Of a stretch of 64,000 nucleotides of DNA, positions 25,871 through 34,915 are shown one piece after another (the stretch's first letter is position 1; every line of letters begins with the position of its first letter). The stretch is from positions 3,125,484 through 3,189,483 of the forward strand of contig AP018269.1 of assembly GCA_003994795.1 (NCBI GenBank), in the 5' to 3' direction. Under the pieces are notes generated by a model. That model worked only from the letters and a program-made list of their open reading frames with translations. It made no database searches and was not told the DNA's origin. The DNA comes from Cylindrospermum sp. NIES-4074. GTDB taxonomy: Bacteria > Cyanobacteriota > Cyanobacteriia > Cyanobacteriales > Nostocaceae. Both the position numbers and the translations under genes were made by a program.

Positions 25871-26232
25871 TACAAAATATTTGGGATACTTTTGAAGTTG
25901 CGACACTCTAACACAGCCTACGGTTATTTTATATTCAGGACTTACGTAACTGGCATGGCTTTGTAGGGTGCGCCAGTCGCTCTGCTCCAATTAAAAATTA
26001 GAAATTGGTAAATGAAGGCTGTAGTAGAGGGAGTATCAAAGGTTTCTTGGCTGCAAACCGCATCAAAGAAGCTGATTTGGTGGAGTGGTTGCGGGGTTTT
26101 GGTGAGAGATTGTTAGCTTCACCGGCAGGGAATGAGGAGTTAGGGAGGCGGTTGGTGCTGCTGGGTGAGTTGAGTGTTGGGGAAGTGGGTGATGTGGGTT
26201 ATGAGATTGGGGTGCGGTTGTTGGGGAGGGGA

Positions 26233-26275
26233 GAAACGAACCGCAGAGGCGCAGAGGACGCAGAGGAAGAAGGGG
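26233..26275. repeat. Fragment of element C inside coding sequence
   Basis: GAAACGAACCGCAGAGG and GCAGAGGACGCAGAGGAA match the middle of the 92-base element at 61447-61538. It keeps the reading frame of the TPR/CHAT gene. Confidence 0.65.
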
Positions 26276-27339
26276 AGAGGGAAGAGGGGATTAAGCTATT
26301 TGCGGAAGCTTGGTTTAATCAAGGTAATGAGCAATTCATGGCGGGGGATTTGTTAGGCGCTATCGCATCCTTCGACAAAGCTTTAAAATTCAAACCCGAC
26401 TACTACGAAGCTTGGAACAACCGGGGTAATGCGCTGGATGATTTAGGGGAACATGAAAAAGCGATCGCATACTACGACAAAGCCTTAGAAATCAAACCCG
26501 ACTACCCCGATGCTTGGCACAATCGGGGTGTGGCGCTGGGTGATTTAGGGCAATATGAAAATGCGATCGCATCCTATGACAAAGCCTTAGAAATCAAACC
26601 CGACTTCCACAAAGCTTGGATAAATCGAGGTATTGCAGCAGGACGTTCAGTTAGTTATAATCCCCTATCTAGTTTACAGCTTGCCATAGTCCAATCAAAT
26701 CCCGCCCTCAATCAGCGTGGTTATGAAGGAGAATTAGCAAGTTATCAGGAAGGTTTGACACATTGCCACAAAGATAGTCACCCAGAAGGTTGGGGAAAAT
26801 TAAATCAAGCGATAGGTAATGCTCACTACTTCCAAGGACGAATAAGTTCCCACCCCCGCGCTTATTGGCACAAAGCTATTAAAAGCTATAACGAGGTGTT
26901 AAACACTCTCGAAAAAACAGATTTTCATGAGTTGTATTTAGAGGTTTTGCAAAACTTAATTCGTGTGCGGTGGGATTTAGGAGAAATCGCCAAATCCAAA
27001 GAACTCCAACGACGGGGAACAGATTTATTACGGCGCTTACTGGATGAATGCAAAACTCCAAAGAAGAAAAAACAACTAGCTTTAAAATTTGCAGGTTTTC
27101 AGCAATTCACTGTTGATTTAGCAGTGCAGTCTGGTAATTGGTGTGCGGCGCTAGAATTAGCCGAACAGGGGAAAAATGCCTGTTTAAGTTGGCTTTTGGA
27201 TGGCTGGAGTGATGCGTCACCCACAACAGAAGAAATGCAACAGCTACTCAACCCCACCACAGCTATAGTTTACTGGCATCTCAGCCCCTACGCCCTACAC
27301 ACCTTCATTCTTAAACACAACGCACAACCCATCGTCCTC

Positions 27340-27390
27340 CAAACTCCCCCCTTTTTAAGGGGGTCGCCACAGGCGGGGGGATCTTATCCG
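27340..27390. repeat. Fragment of element A at gene breakpoint
   Basis: CTCCCCCCTTTTTAAGGGGG followed by GGGGGGATCTTATCC matches the core of element A. It lies where the CHAT homology of the upstream gene stops and 25-70 bases before the 3' end of the convergent ABC transporter gene. Confidence 0.65.
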
Positions 27391-27413
27391 AACCGTATTG
27401 CCACACTCCCCAC

Positions 27414-30065
27414 TCAAGCCATCTGCCGCGCCATAAGTGTGGCAAATAAGCCATCTTCATTTACTAACTCCTCAAACTTACCTTGCTGGACAATTCGACC
27501 GGCTTCAAGCACAAAAATTCGGTCAGCATTGCGGATTGTACTGAGGCGATGGGCAATAACTATGCGTGTTACCTTTAACTCATCTAAGCTTTCGCTGACT
27601 ATAGCTTGAGTGCGATTATCTAAAGCACTGGTAGCTTCATCAAAAATCAGGATTCTCGGTTTTAATACTAAAGCACGGGCAATTAATAATCGCTGTCTTT
27701 GTCCACCAGAAAGGTTTGAACCCCCTTCAGAAATCACTGTGTGCATCTCCATTGGCATTGATTGAATATCATCAGCAAACCCAGCCATTCGTGCAGCTTG
27801 CCAAGCTTCTTCCATTGTCACTAATGCGCCACTAGAAATATTCTCAAAAACCGAGGCGCTATTAATTCGCCCATTTTGCATCACGACACCAATCTGCCGG
27901 CGGACTGCGGATATATCTAACCCTGCTAAATCTTGACCATCATAGTAAATAGTTCCATCTTTTGGGGTTTCAAATCCCAATAACAATCGAATAATTGTTG
28001 ATTTCCCACTCCCTGATGGCCCGACCAAGGCAATAAACTCTCCTGGTTCTGCCTGAATTGTGACATCATCTAAATTAAGGGGCCCATCTTCCCGATAACG
28101 AAATAAGACATGATCGATCTTGACTTTACCCATTAACCTTCCTGGGTCGGTTTTACTCAGGTCGATTTCTGGTTTTGCTTCCAAGATGGGTTTTGCCCGT
28201 TCCCAAAAAATGCCGATTTCTAGCACGCTGATGATGGTGTTACTTAACTGAGTTGCACCACTAATAAAGGTGGCAAAGGCGGCATTAAAGGCTAAAAAGT
28301 TACCTGTAGATAGTTTTGCCACTTCTGGAGTTTCTGCAATCATTGTCACTGCCACCCAAAAGATCATGATTGAGCTAATGGTTGGCAGAACTGTATTAAA
28401 TAAAGCTAATATATCTTCGATTACCTCGGTACTCAGTTGGAGTTTTAGCTGCTGACTATACTTTTGCGCCCAGTAAGCAAAGGCACGGTCTTCGGCATCG
28501 GCTACTCGCAGTTTAGATACTCCACCAATCATTTGCACGGTGAGTCCAAAAATATCTCCTTCTATTTTTTCTAGAGGACGGACTTTTTGGCGGGTAAGTA
28601 TGCCGGAAACAGTAGTAATGATGATTGTTACCAGGGCTACGGCCACTACAACTAAGGCTAGTTCTGAACTGTAGAAAAACAACAGTCCCAAATTAAGTAG
28701 CGAAAAAAAGCTGGTGAACATTGTCCGCAGCACTGTGTCGCTGAGTTTCTGGCGGATCTGAGTGATGGCAGAAACACGAGATTGTAAATCGCCAATGGAA
28801 TACTCACGAAAGAAGGATACTTTCAGGTTTAACAATCTATCCCATACTGCTGCTTGGGTGTCGGCACTGGCTTTGCTTTCTAATCTCTGGCTGGCAAAGC
28901 CTTGAGCTAGTTGAAAAATCATGGCGCCAAAGCTGGCAGCTAGTAGACCTAACCCAATCTGCACTAATAAGCCTCTGTCAGCATCAGGAATGGCTGAATC
29001 GATGAGAATAGAGGTTGCTTGGGGGGTCAACATTCCTAGTAGCGCCCCAGCGATACCTGTGAGCAGGATGAGAATTACTTCTCTGATTTGGCCCTTGAAG
29101 GCAAATTGCAACAAGTCTATGGCTGTTAAGTTTTTATCGGGGATGGGTCGATAAAACATATATGCATGGGGAGCTAGTAACCTCGCTGTGCGATCGCTAA
29201 TCGGGATACGCTGATGATTCTCTGGATCAAATATTTCGTACTTTCCTGCCTCTGCTGGTAGCACTGCTACAGGACGGTTATCAGCGTTAGTGTAGGCCAG
29301 AAAAGGGCCGCTATCTTTTTTCCACCATTGGTCATTGAGCAATACTCGTCGGGTGCGAATCTGGGATGCACGTGCGATCGCTTCTAGTGGTTCTTTAACC
29401 CGCTTCTGGTCTTCTGAACGTGCCGGCGGACGAATCACTATTCCTAAGCATCTTCCCACCGCACCAGCAGCAATCAGCAGGGGTGTACCATCCTGCATCC
29501 GTTCGGCTTGTTTTGGCTTGAGGACTGATGCTAATTCCCCTAAAGCACTAACTGTAATCTGACGGTTGAGTTTTTGCCGTTCTTGGAATTGAGCTAGTTT
29601 TGCTGCTAACTTTTCCTGTTCCTGTCTAGCCAAACTTTCTAGAAAATCTCTGTGCAGTTTGTCAAGAGTTGTTCGCATGGTTTCCCAAGTTTGCGGCTTG
29701 TCCATGATTGAGGGGATAGGCACATGATCACAAACACAGGAAATCTTTTGACTCCAATCATGCACCAGCATCATCAATTGCTCACAGTTTTCTACTGATA
29801 CCTGCCATAATACTGTGTCTTCTAAAGATACCGCTAAGATTCTGTGATAATTACCATCTGAGCCAGGTATGGCAACGGTTTGATTAATGCCAAATAGTGC
29901 CTCACTGACATTAACCGTGAATAAATAATGACGCGCTCCCTCTCTACCTGCTTGAATGGGAACAGCAAAAAGTGCGATCGCGCCTGATTTGATGCACCAA
30001 ACTATTTCTGGATCATCCAATATTAGGGCTTTATTCCCTTCTAGTAATAACTGAATATCATTCAT
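27414..30065 (-). CDS. NHLM-type peptide exporter, ABC permease/ATPase (ABC2)
   Basis: An 883-residue inner-membrane transporter of the type encoded with NHLP (nitrile-hydratase-leader) bacteriocin clusters. Residues 1-310: a long cytoplasmic region, without the Cys/His of a C39 peptidase, that includes an old cyclic-nucleotide-domain-like start (ALFAVPIQAG). Residues about 320-640: six membrane helices. Residues 645-883: ATPase with Walker A GPSGSGKST 682-690, signature LSGGQ 785-789, Walker B ILIFDE 805-810 and H-loop His 839. It is probably the partner of the C39-containing ABC1 at 36382. It lies on the other strand, 3.8 kb from the adaptor operon. Confidence 0.88.
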   Translation of the reverse strand: MNDIQLLLEGNKALILDDPEIVWCIKSGAIALFAVPIQAGREGARHYLFTVNVSEALFGINQTVAIPGSDGNYHRILAVSLEDTVLWQVSVENCEQLMMLVHDWSQKISCVCDHVPIPSIMDKPQTWETMRTTLDKLHRDFLESLARQEQEKLAAKLAQFQERQKLNRQITVSALGELASVLKPKQAERMQDGTPLLIAAGAVGRCLGIVIRPPARSEDQKRVKEPLEAIARASQIRTRRVLLNDQWWKKDSGPFLAYTNADNRPVAVLPAEAGKYEIFDPENHQRIPISDRTARLLAPHAYMFYRPIPDKNLTAIDLLQFAFKGQIREVILILLTGIAGALLGMLTPQATSILIDSAIPDADRGLLVQIGLGLLAASFGAMIFQLAQGFASQRLESKASADTQAAVWDRLLNLKVSFFREYSIGDLQSRVSAITQIRQKLSDTVLRTMFTSFFSLLNLGLLFFYSSELALVVVAVALVTIIITTVSGILTRQKVRPLEKIEGDIFGLTVQMIGGVSKLRVADAEDRAFAYWAQKYSQQLKLQLSTEVIEDILALFNTVLPTISSIMIFWVAVTMIAETPEVAKLSTGNFLAFNAAFATFISGATQLSNTIISVLEIGIFWERAKPILEAKPEIDLSKTDPGRLMGKVKIDHVLFRYREDGPLNLDDVTIQAEPGEFIALVGPSGSGKSTIIRLLLGFETPKDGTIYYDGQDLAGLDISAVRRQIGVVMQNGRINSASVFENISSGALVTMEEAWQAARMAGFADDIQSMPMEMHTVISEGGSNLSGGQRQRLLIARALVLKPRILIFDEATSALDNRTQAIVSESLDELKVTRIVIAHRLSTIRNADRIFVLEAGRIVQQGKFEELVNEDGLFATLMARQMA

Positions 30066-30261
30066 TTAGGTTTATATCTGTAATAGTTATTTAGCAAAAT
30101 TATTTTGGACATACCTGGATACGAGAAATTTTCCAAAAGATGCGTAGCAGGGTAACAATATTAATCTAAAAATTATATAATTTGCATACCATCATTTAAT
30201 ATAACTCTTGTGGGGTGGGCATCTTGCCCGCCCAAAATATGCAATTTAAACGCGCAACAGC

Positions 30262-32550
30262 TTAATTATGATGCTTCTCTAAAATCCTCATAAACTCTGC
30301 TTCTATTTCTGGGGGAATGTTAGTAAAACGAATATAAAAACTATTTATCTCGGCTGGTTTCTCTAAAATTTTAGCATAGATATCTTCACTGGCTGCTGTA
30401 TGATTAGGCATAAATAAATTAATTTTAATATTAGTGAAAGGCTTTAACCCTAAAGAATATGAACTCGAATCAAAACATACTAGCGCTGTTTTTGTCGAAA
30501 GCTTAACCAACTTGCCTTTAATAATAGCGCTACTCACATTTTTACCATCCAAAACTGCATAATGTAGAGGAATAGCTTCCGGTAAATCCGAGAAAACTTC
30601 ATCCTCTTCCTTAGCAAGGTAAAGATTATATTCCCCAGCGATACCACCAACCTCATAGATTTTAATTGGTTGCTTTACCCCTTTTGCTTGAACTTCCATT
30701 TCTTCAATAACTGTCACTATTGAACCAGCTTCTTTAATAGTTGATTCAGAAACAAAAATTTGTCCACCAAGTGTATAAGATTCAATTCGATAAGTTAAAT
30801 TTACTTGACTACCAATAATTCCATATTTAGTCCTTTTTTCTGAGCCAATATTACCTACAATAACTTCCGCTGTATTAATACCGATACCCATTTCTAATGG
30901 TGTTAATCCCATCTGCTTGATTTTTTCATTTACAGACTTCATTGCCAACTGCATAGCCACAGCGCAAGCAATAGCTCTAGTAACATCATCTTTTCTGGTA
31001 ATAGGAGCGCCAAATAATACTAAAATACCATCTCCCATAAACTCATCAATAGTCCCTTGATACTGGGTAATTACATCTGCCATATATCCCAGATAAAGGT
31101 TAATTACTTTAATCACTTCTTCTGCCGATAATCTTTCCGCAGTTGCTGTAAAACCACGAAGATCAGAAGTGAGAATAGTAATTTTTTTCCGTTCACCACC
31201 AAGCTTCAAACCTTCAGGATTTTCCAATAAATTAGCAACTACTTCATCAGTTAGGTAGCGACCAAAAGTTTTGCGAATTTCCCCTGAAGTCCAAGCAATA
31301 TAAGCAGTAACGCCCAATGCAGAACTAATTAATGTTATTAATGGTGGAACTACTGGAATCCACCAACCTGTAAGAAATGCTAAATAACTAACGCTAACTA
31401 TACAGCATCCCGCCAATAAAATACTAGTAACAGGCAATAGGGTTTGGCTTTTGGAACTGCCATTATATCTCTGTTGCCAAATTAATGTTGCACCAATCAA
31501 TGACCAACTCAAAATCCACAAGCATTCCTGTAACTTACTCCAAGTTCTAATTAAAGGACGACCTTCCAAAGTAGCACTTAAAATCTGACTGATGGCATTG
31601 GCATGAATAGTTACTCCAGCCATGCGTTTGGGGGCTGTTAATATAGTGCTGCTGTAAGGAGTATAGAATAGGTCTTTAAGACTTTCTGCTGTCGAACCAA
31701 TCAAAACAATTTTCCCAGGTAATAAATCTTTAGGAATGCGATTTTCTAATACATCTATAACGGATATATATTGAAAATGTTGAATAGAACCACGATAATT
31801 GATTAATATTTGATATCCATTATCTTCTGCCCGGATATAACCACCGTCATTCCCCTTAAACAAGGGAAAAAGCACATTACCTGTTTTCACTAAATTATCT
31901 TTAGTTTGTTCAACAGCAACTTGTTGATCATTGAGGTAAATATAAGCAAGTTTAAAGGCAAAGCCAAATACATTTTCGCCATTTTTATCCGCCAAATATA
32001 TTACGCTGCGGCGAATTTTGCCATCCCCATCTAAAGGAAAATCATTTGCTCCAACTTGTCCCCGTTGTTTTAAAGCTGGAGGTGGAGCAACAGCATAACT
32101 ATCAATATTTTCAGCTACTTTCTGCACACCAATTAAATTTGGTGTAGACTCAAATATTTTGATTAATGATTGACGCCCAGGTTCCACCGGAAAATCCCTA
32201 TAAATGTCAAGACCAATAGCACTAGGTTTTTGTTGTTTCAAATTCTCTAAAATTTGTGCCAATGACTTATCACTAAGAGGCCATTGACCACGTTTTCCTA
32301 GTGTTTGAACATCAGCTTCATTAATTTCAACAATAATAATCCGTGAGTCAACAGCTTCCTGAGGACGAAGGAGAAACATTTGGTCTAGCGCTGCTAACTC
32401 TAACATTTGCAGTAGTCCAAACAAGCGCAGTATTAACACCAATATTCCCATACTGGGAGCAGCGATAAAAATACCGCGCCATTGCCAAAGTTTGTATTTA
32501 AGTTGGCTTAACATAATACCAATTTTGGATTTCAGCTTTATTCCCGTCAT
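30262..32550 (-). CDS. CHASE2 sensor class III adenylate/guanylate cyclase
   Basis: A 762-residue protein. An N-terminal membrane helix (about 32-52), an extracytoplasmic CHASE2 sensor domain (about 55-330, with IIIVEINEADVQTLGKRGQW), three membrane helices (about 340-420), then a class III cyclase (about 450-640). Metal-binding aspartates are in LTSDLRGFT and FMGDGILVLFG, and the base- and transition-state residues in KYGIIGSQVNLTYRIES. The catalytic set looks complete and the Lys favours ATP. A C-terminal ~110-residue PilZ-like domain follows. It may make cAMP close to a gene with two cyclic-nucleotide-binding folds at 33855. Confidence 0.9.
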   Translation of the reverse strand: MTGIKLKSKIGIMLSQLKYKLWQWRGIFIAAPSMGILVLILRLFGLLQMLELAALDQMFLLRPQEAVDSRIIIVEINEADVQTLGKRGQWPLSDKSLAQILENLKQQKPSAIGLDIYRDFPVEPGRQSLIKIFESTPNLIGVQKVAENIDSYAVAPPPALKQRGQVGANDFPLDGDGKIRRSVIYLADKNGENVFGFAFKLAYIYLNDQQVAVEQTKDNLVKTGNVLFPLFKGNDGGYIRAEDNGYQILINYRGSIQHFQYISVIDVLENRIPKDLLPGKIVLIGSTAESLKDLFYTPYSSTILTAPKRMAGVTIHANAISQILSATLEGRPLIRTWSKLQECLWILSWSLIGATLIWQQRYNGSSKSQTLLPVTSILLAGCCIVSVSYLAFLTGWWIPVVPPLITLISSALGVTAYIAWTSGEIRKTFGRYLTDEVVANLLENPEGLKLGGERKKITILTSDLRGFTATAERLSAEEVIKVINLYLGYMADVITQYQGTIDEFMGDGILVLFGAPITRKDDVTRAIACAVAMQLAMKSVNEKIKQMGLTPLEMGIGINTAEVIVGNIGSEKRTKYGIIGSQVNLTYRIESYTLGGQIFVSESTIKEAGSIVTVIEEMEVQAKGVKQPIKIYEVGGIAGEYNLYLAKEEDEVFSDLPEAIPLHYAVLDGKNVSSAIIKGKLVKLSTKTALVCFDSSSYSLGLKPFTNIKINLFMPNHTAASEDIYAKILEKPAEINSFYIRFTNIPPEIEAEFMRILEKHHN

Positions 32551-32600
32551 ATCAATTCTTTGTAACTACTCCCTTGACGCTACAAGATAACTGTTTCTTG

Positions 32601-32662
32601 CTCCCCTTTTTAAGGGGGGTTGGGGGGATCTCGATCAATTTTGATACTTTTCAAACATCCTC
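32601..32662. repeat. Half copy of element A
   Basis: CTCCCCTTTTTAAGGGGGGT, then GGGGGGATCTCGATC and the terminal TTTCAAACATCCTCT, match the right half of element A. It lies in the 32551-32763 spacer, where I see no gene. Confidence 0.7.
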
Positions 32663-32763
32663 TAACACATTAGCCGAATCTCGAAAAAATGAGGTCATTT
32701 AATGGCGAGACAGGAGTAAACACTAAATTAATCAAACCCCTCACTATTCCAACTGGATTTAAG

Positions 32764-33552
32764 TTATTTAACTTTGTCTGTGCAACTATTTACCAGCGGT
32801 TCTGAAACTACATTTTTCAAACCTACTGACTCTAATAATGCTTTCCAATTCCCTAAAACTGTTTTGTCTTTGGGGGAAATACAACGTTGCTGAACTAAAG
32901 TATTAACAGCTTCGTGCCAAATACCCGATTTAGCGTAAACTTCTGAAATTTTATTAGGATTTGTATTCTTTAACTTCTGCAACAAATCAGGGGTAGGATC
33001 TATTCGTTCTACCCATCCTTCGACAACAATTAACTTGTCTTCTATATCTTTCAACCCGCAACTAATTCCCATGTACCAATGATACCGTTCACCAACTTTC
33101 AATTCAGGTGCTTTTACGGGCAGAGTAAATCCTATAATTCCCGGTTTGCGAGGCAATATAAAACTAGTTCTATAGACGGCTTTCCCCTTGGCATCTATTA
33201 AGGAAAAATCAGCATTTTGTGCAGTAATCCGTCTTAAAAACCAGTAAAATGTTGGACGTTCACTAAAAGTTAGCCCCAAGTTGTCTTGAGGTATTAACGG
33301 TGTTATCAGTTTTTTACCTTTATTCAATTTTTCGTCACAAGAGCCACGACTTGCTCCTCCAGCAGTAGTGTTTGGTGTTCCACGATTTGGTGGGATAAAG
33401 TTCTGACTAATCTTGCTGTTGTTAACTTCTGGTAAAGGTGCTAAATTCATCTGTGGTTCAGCTTGCGTCAATCCCCGCAGAGGAGCAATCAGAGATAACC
33501 CTAGAGAGATAGGAAAGGCTGCAATCTGCAAAATTTTCTTGATGTAATTCAT
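32764..33552 (-). CDS. DUF928 exported protein
   Basis: A 262-residue protein with an N-terminal hydrophobic signal (ILQIAAFPISLGLSLIAPL). DUF928 core: LIPQDNLGLTFSERPTFYWF near 95-114, LPVKAPELKVGERYHWYMGISC, and VVEGWVERI. DUF928 proteins are common in cyanobacteria beside CHASE2 and CHAT/TPR genes, as here, and are probably periplasmic. Function unknown. It is divergent from the double cNMP-fold gene, sharing a ~300-base spacer with it. Confidence 0.88.
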   Translation of the reverse strand: MNYIKKILQIAAFPISLGLSLIAPLRGLTQAEPQMNLAPLPEVNNSKISQNFIPPNRGTPNTTAGGASRGSCDEKLNKGKKLITPLIPQDNLGLTFSERPTFYWFLRRITAQNADFSLIDAKGKAVYRTSFILPRKPGIIGFTLPVKAPELKVGERYHWYMGISCGLKDIEDKLIVVEGWVERIDPTPDLLQKLKNTNPNKISEVYAKSGIWHEAVNTLVQQRCISPKDKTVLGNWKALLESVGLKNVVSEPLVNSCTDKVK

Positions 33553-33658
33553 ATTAATTCAAGATAAACAAATAAAGGGTTAGATGCACGCTCAATAACA
33601 TAATTATTAGCGTACTCACGAACTTAATATTATATGAAAATATTAGTATTCCACTTGA

Positions 33659-33670
33659 CATGATATCATG
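33659..33670. promoter_or_regulatory. 12-bp palindrome in divergent spacer
   Basis: CATGATATCATG is a perfect palindrome about midway between the divergent DUF928 gene and the cNMP-fold/HlyD/ABC1 operon. It could be an operator, but a 12-base AT-rich palindrome can occur by chance. Nothing else stands out in the 33553-33854 spacer. Confidence 0.25.
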
Positions 33671-33854
33671 AACTCACTCTGGGTTAAGAGTATTTACTGT
33701 TTTAAATTAATGCTGCTGCTTCTGTCGCTAGACCAAAATAATTGTTATGAAACTTTACAATTTATTGGATTATTGACAGCATACTTACTGTTAAAGTAAC
33801 CGATTGTTAGGATATCTTTTGATTTAACATCATCTCATAAAAGGCTTGAATACT

Positions 33855-34889
33855 ATGTTTAGAAAAATTTTGGCTACTTTTCCTAATTTTGCTGACTTCA
33901 CAGAAAAGGATCTAGATTGGATAATCAGTGTGGGTAAATTCATGGAATTTCGTGCTGGTGAGATTATCATCCAAGCTGACCAAGTGATTATAGATACACT
34001 GTATATCCTAATAGAAGGAGCATTAAAAGTTTCTGTTTTCCACGCTGGGGAGGTTGATGATGGGGAAGAAATTGAGCGCATATATCCTGGGGGGATGATT
34101 GGAACACTATCTTTTGTAGACAATCGTCCCCCTTCTAGCACTTTTAAGGCTGTAGAAAATTCACGGGTGTTAGCAATACCCAAATATTTATTGCTCAAAA
34201 AAATGGAGCAAGATACATATTTTGCCGCCAATTTCTATCAAACACTTTGTGTCAGTTTGTCGCAGCAGTTGCGGAATCTTTCTGATTTTTTAACTAGAAA
34301 TAATGTGATTCCCGGAGAGCCACTAAGAAAGGTTTTATTTGTATTTGCGATTTTGAATGATGGCGATATTGATTGGATGATTTTTCAGGGAAAAAGCCAG
34401 AAAGTAACTTCAGGTACTGTGCTAATTGAGCAAGGGAAACCAGTTGAAGCAGTATATATTTTATTAGAGGGGACATTGGGGATTTTTGTAGCTACAAAGC
34501 AAGGGGATATTGTTCAAAAAGAAATTGCTAAATCATTTAAGGGCGAAATTTTGGGGGAGATGTCTTTTGTAGAAACAGGAATTGCATCTGCCACAGTTAA
34601 GGCATCAGAAAATTGTGTTTTACTAGCAATACCACAGTCAATATTAGCCAATAAGTTAAACGAAGATAGAGGATTCACAGCACGGTTTTATCGAGCGATC
34701 GCCGTAGTTTTGGTAGATCGTTTGCGAGATCGATTGTTCCGGCGTGGATTTGGCAACATGTTGAGCAAGTTAGACCAACTCCTAGCCGCAGATATCGAAG
34801 TTGAGGATGAACTTAACCTAGATATCTTAGACAATACGGCGTTAGCAGGTGCCAGATTTGATTGGATGATTAAACGTCTTCGTAGTTAA
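33855..34889 (+). CDS. Protein with two cyclic-nucleotide-binding-like domains
   Basis: The ATG at 33855 is preferred to the TTG at 33846 because of its distance from AAAGG. About 344 residues. Two cNMP-binding folds in tandem: the first near 10-135 (GEIIIQADQVIIDTLYILIE, GGMIGTLSFVDNRPPSSTF), the second near 155-285 (GTVLIEQGKPVEAVYILLEG, GEMSFVETGIASATV). The phosphate-binding Arg of the canonical motif (GE..L...PRxAT) is missing in both, and the Glu is missing in the first. Classical cAMP binding is therefore doubtful. There is no DNA-binding domain. It is the first gene of the operon with the HlyD and C39-ABC genes (26-base gap) and resembles cNMP-fold genes found with NHLM exporters. Confidence 0.82.
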   Translation: MFRKILATFPNFADFTEKDLDWIISVGKFMEFRAGEIIIQADQVIIDTLYILIEGALKVSVFHAGEVDDGEEIERIYPGGMIGTLSFVDNRPPSSTFKAVENSRVLAIPKYLLLKKMEQDTYFAANFYQTLCVSLSQQLRNLSDFLTRNNVIPGEPLRKVLFVFAILNDGDIDWMIFQGKSQKVTSGTVLIEQGKPVEAVYILLEGTLGIFVATKQGDIVQKEIAKSFKGEILGEMSFVETGIASATVKASENCVLLAIPQSILANKLNEDRGFTARFYRAIAVVLVDRLRDRLFRRGFGNMLSKLDQLLAADIEVEDELNLDILDNTALAGARFDWMIKRLRS

Positions 34890-34915
34890 ATATTTAGGAG
34901 ACAGACAAATTAATT

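Larger units (their letters stand above)
26005..27609 (+). pseudogene. TPR protein with truncated CHAT domain
   Basis: The frame opens with a weak TTG and continues with an EADLVEWLRGFGERLLASPA region, three TPR units of 34 residues near 107-208 (AWNNRGNALDDLGEHEKAIA type), a linker, and the start of a CHAT domain (NWCAALELAEQGKNACLSWL, then TAIVYWHLSPYALHTFIL). At about 27340 the gene runs into a fragment of element A (CCCCCTTTTTAAGGGGG) and then into the 3' end of the ABC transporter gene, so the catalytic His/Cys part of CHAT is missing. A 40-base piece of element C (26233-26275) is inserted in frame, encoding NRRGAEDAEEE. The 3' 270 bases of the frame are not native. Confidence 0.75.

Noticed and set aside
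25748-25990. 80-residue minus-strand frame
   Set aside because: Made largely of palindromic and element B repeat sequence.
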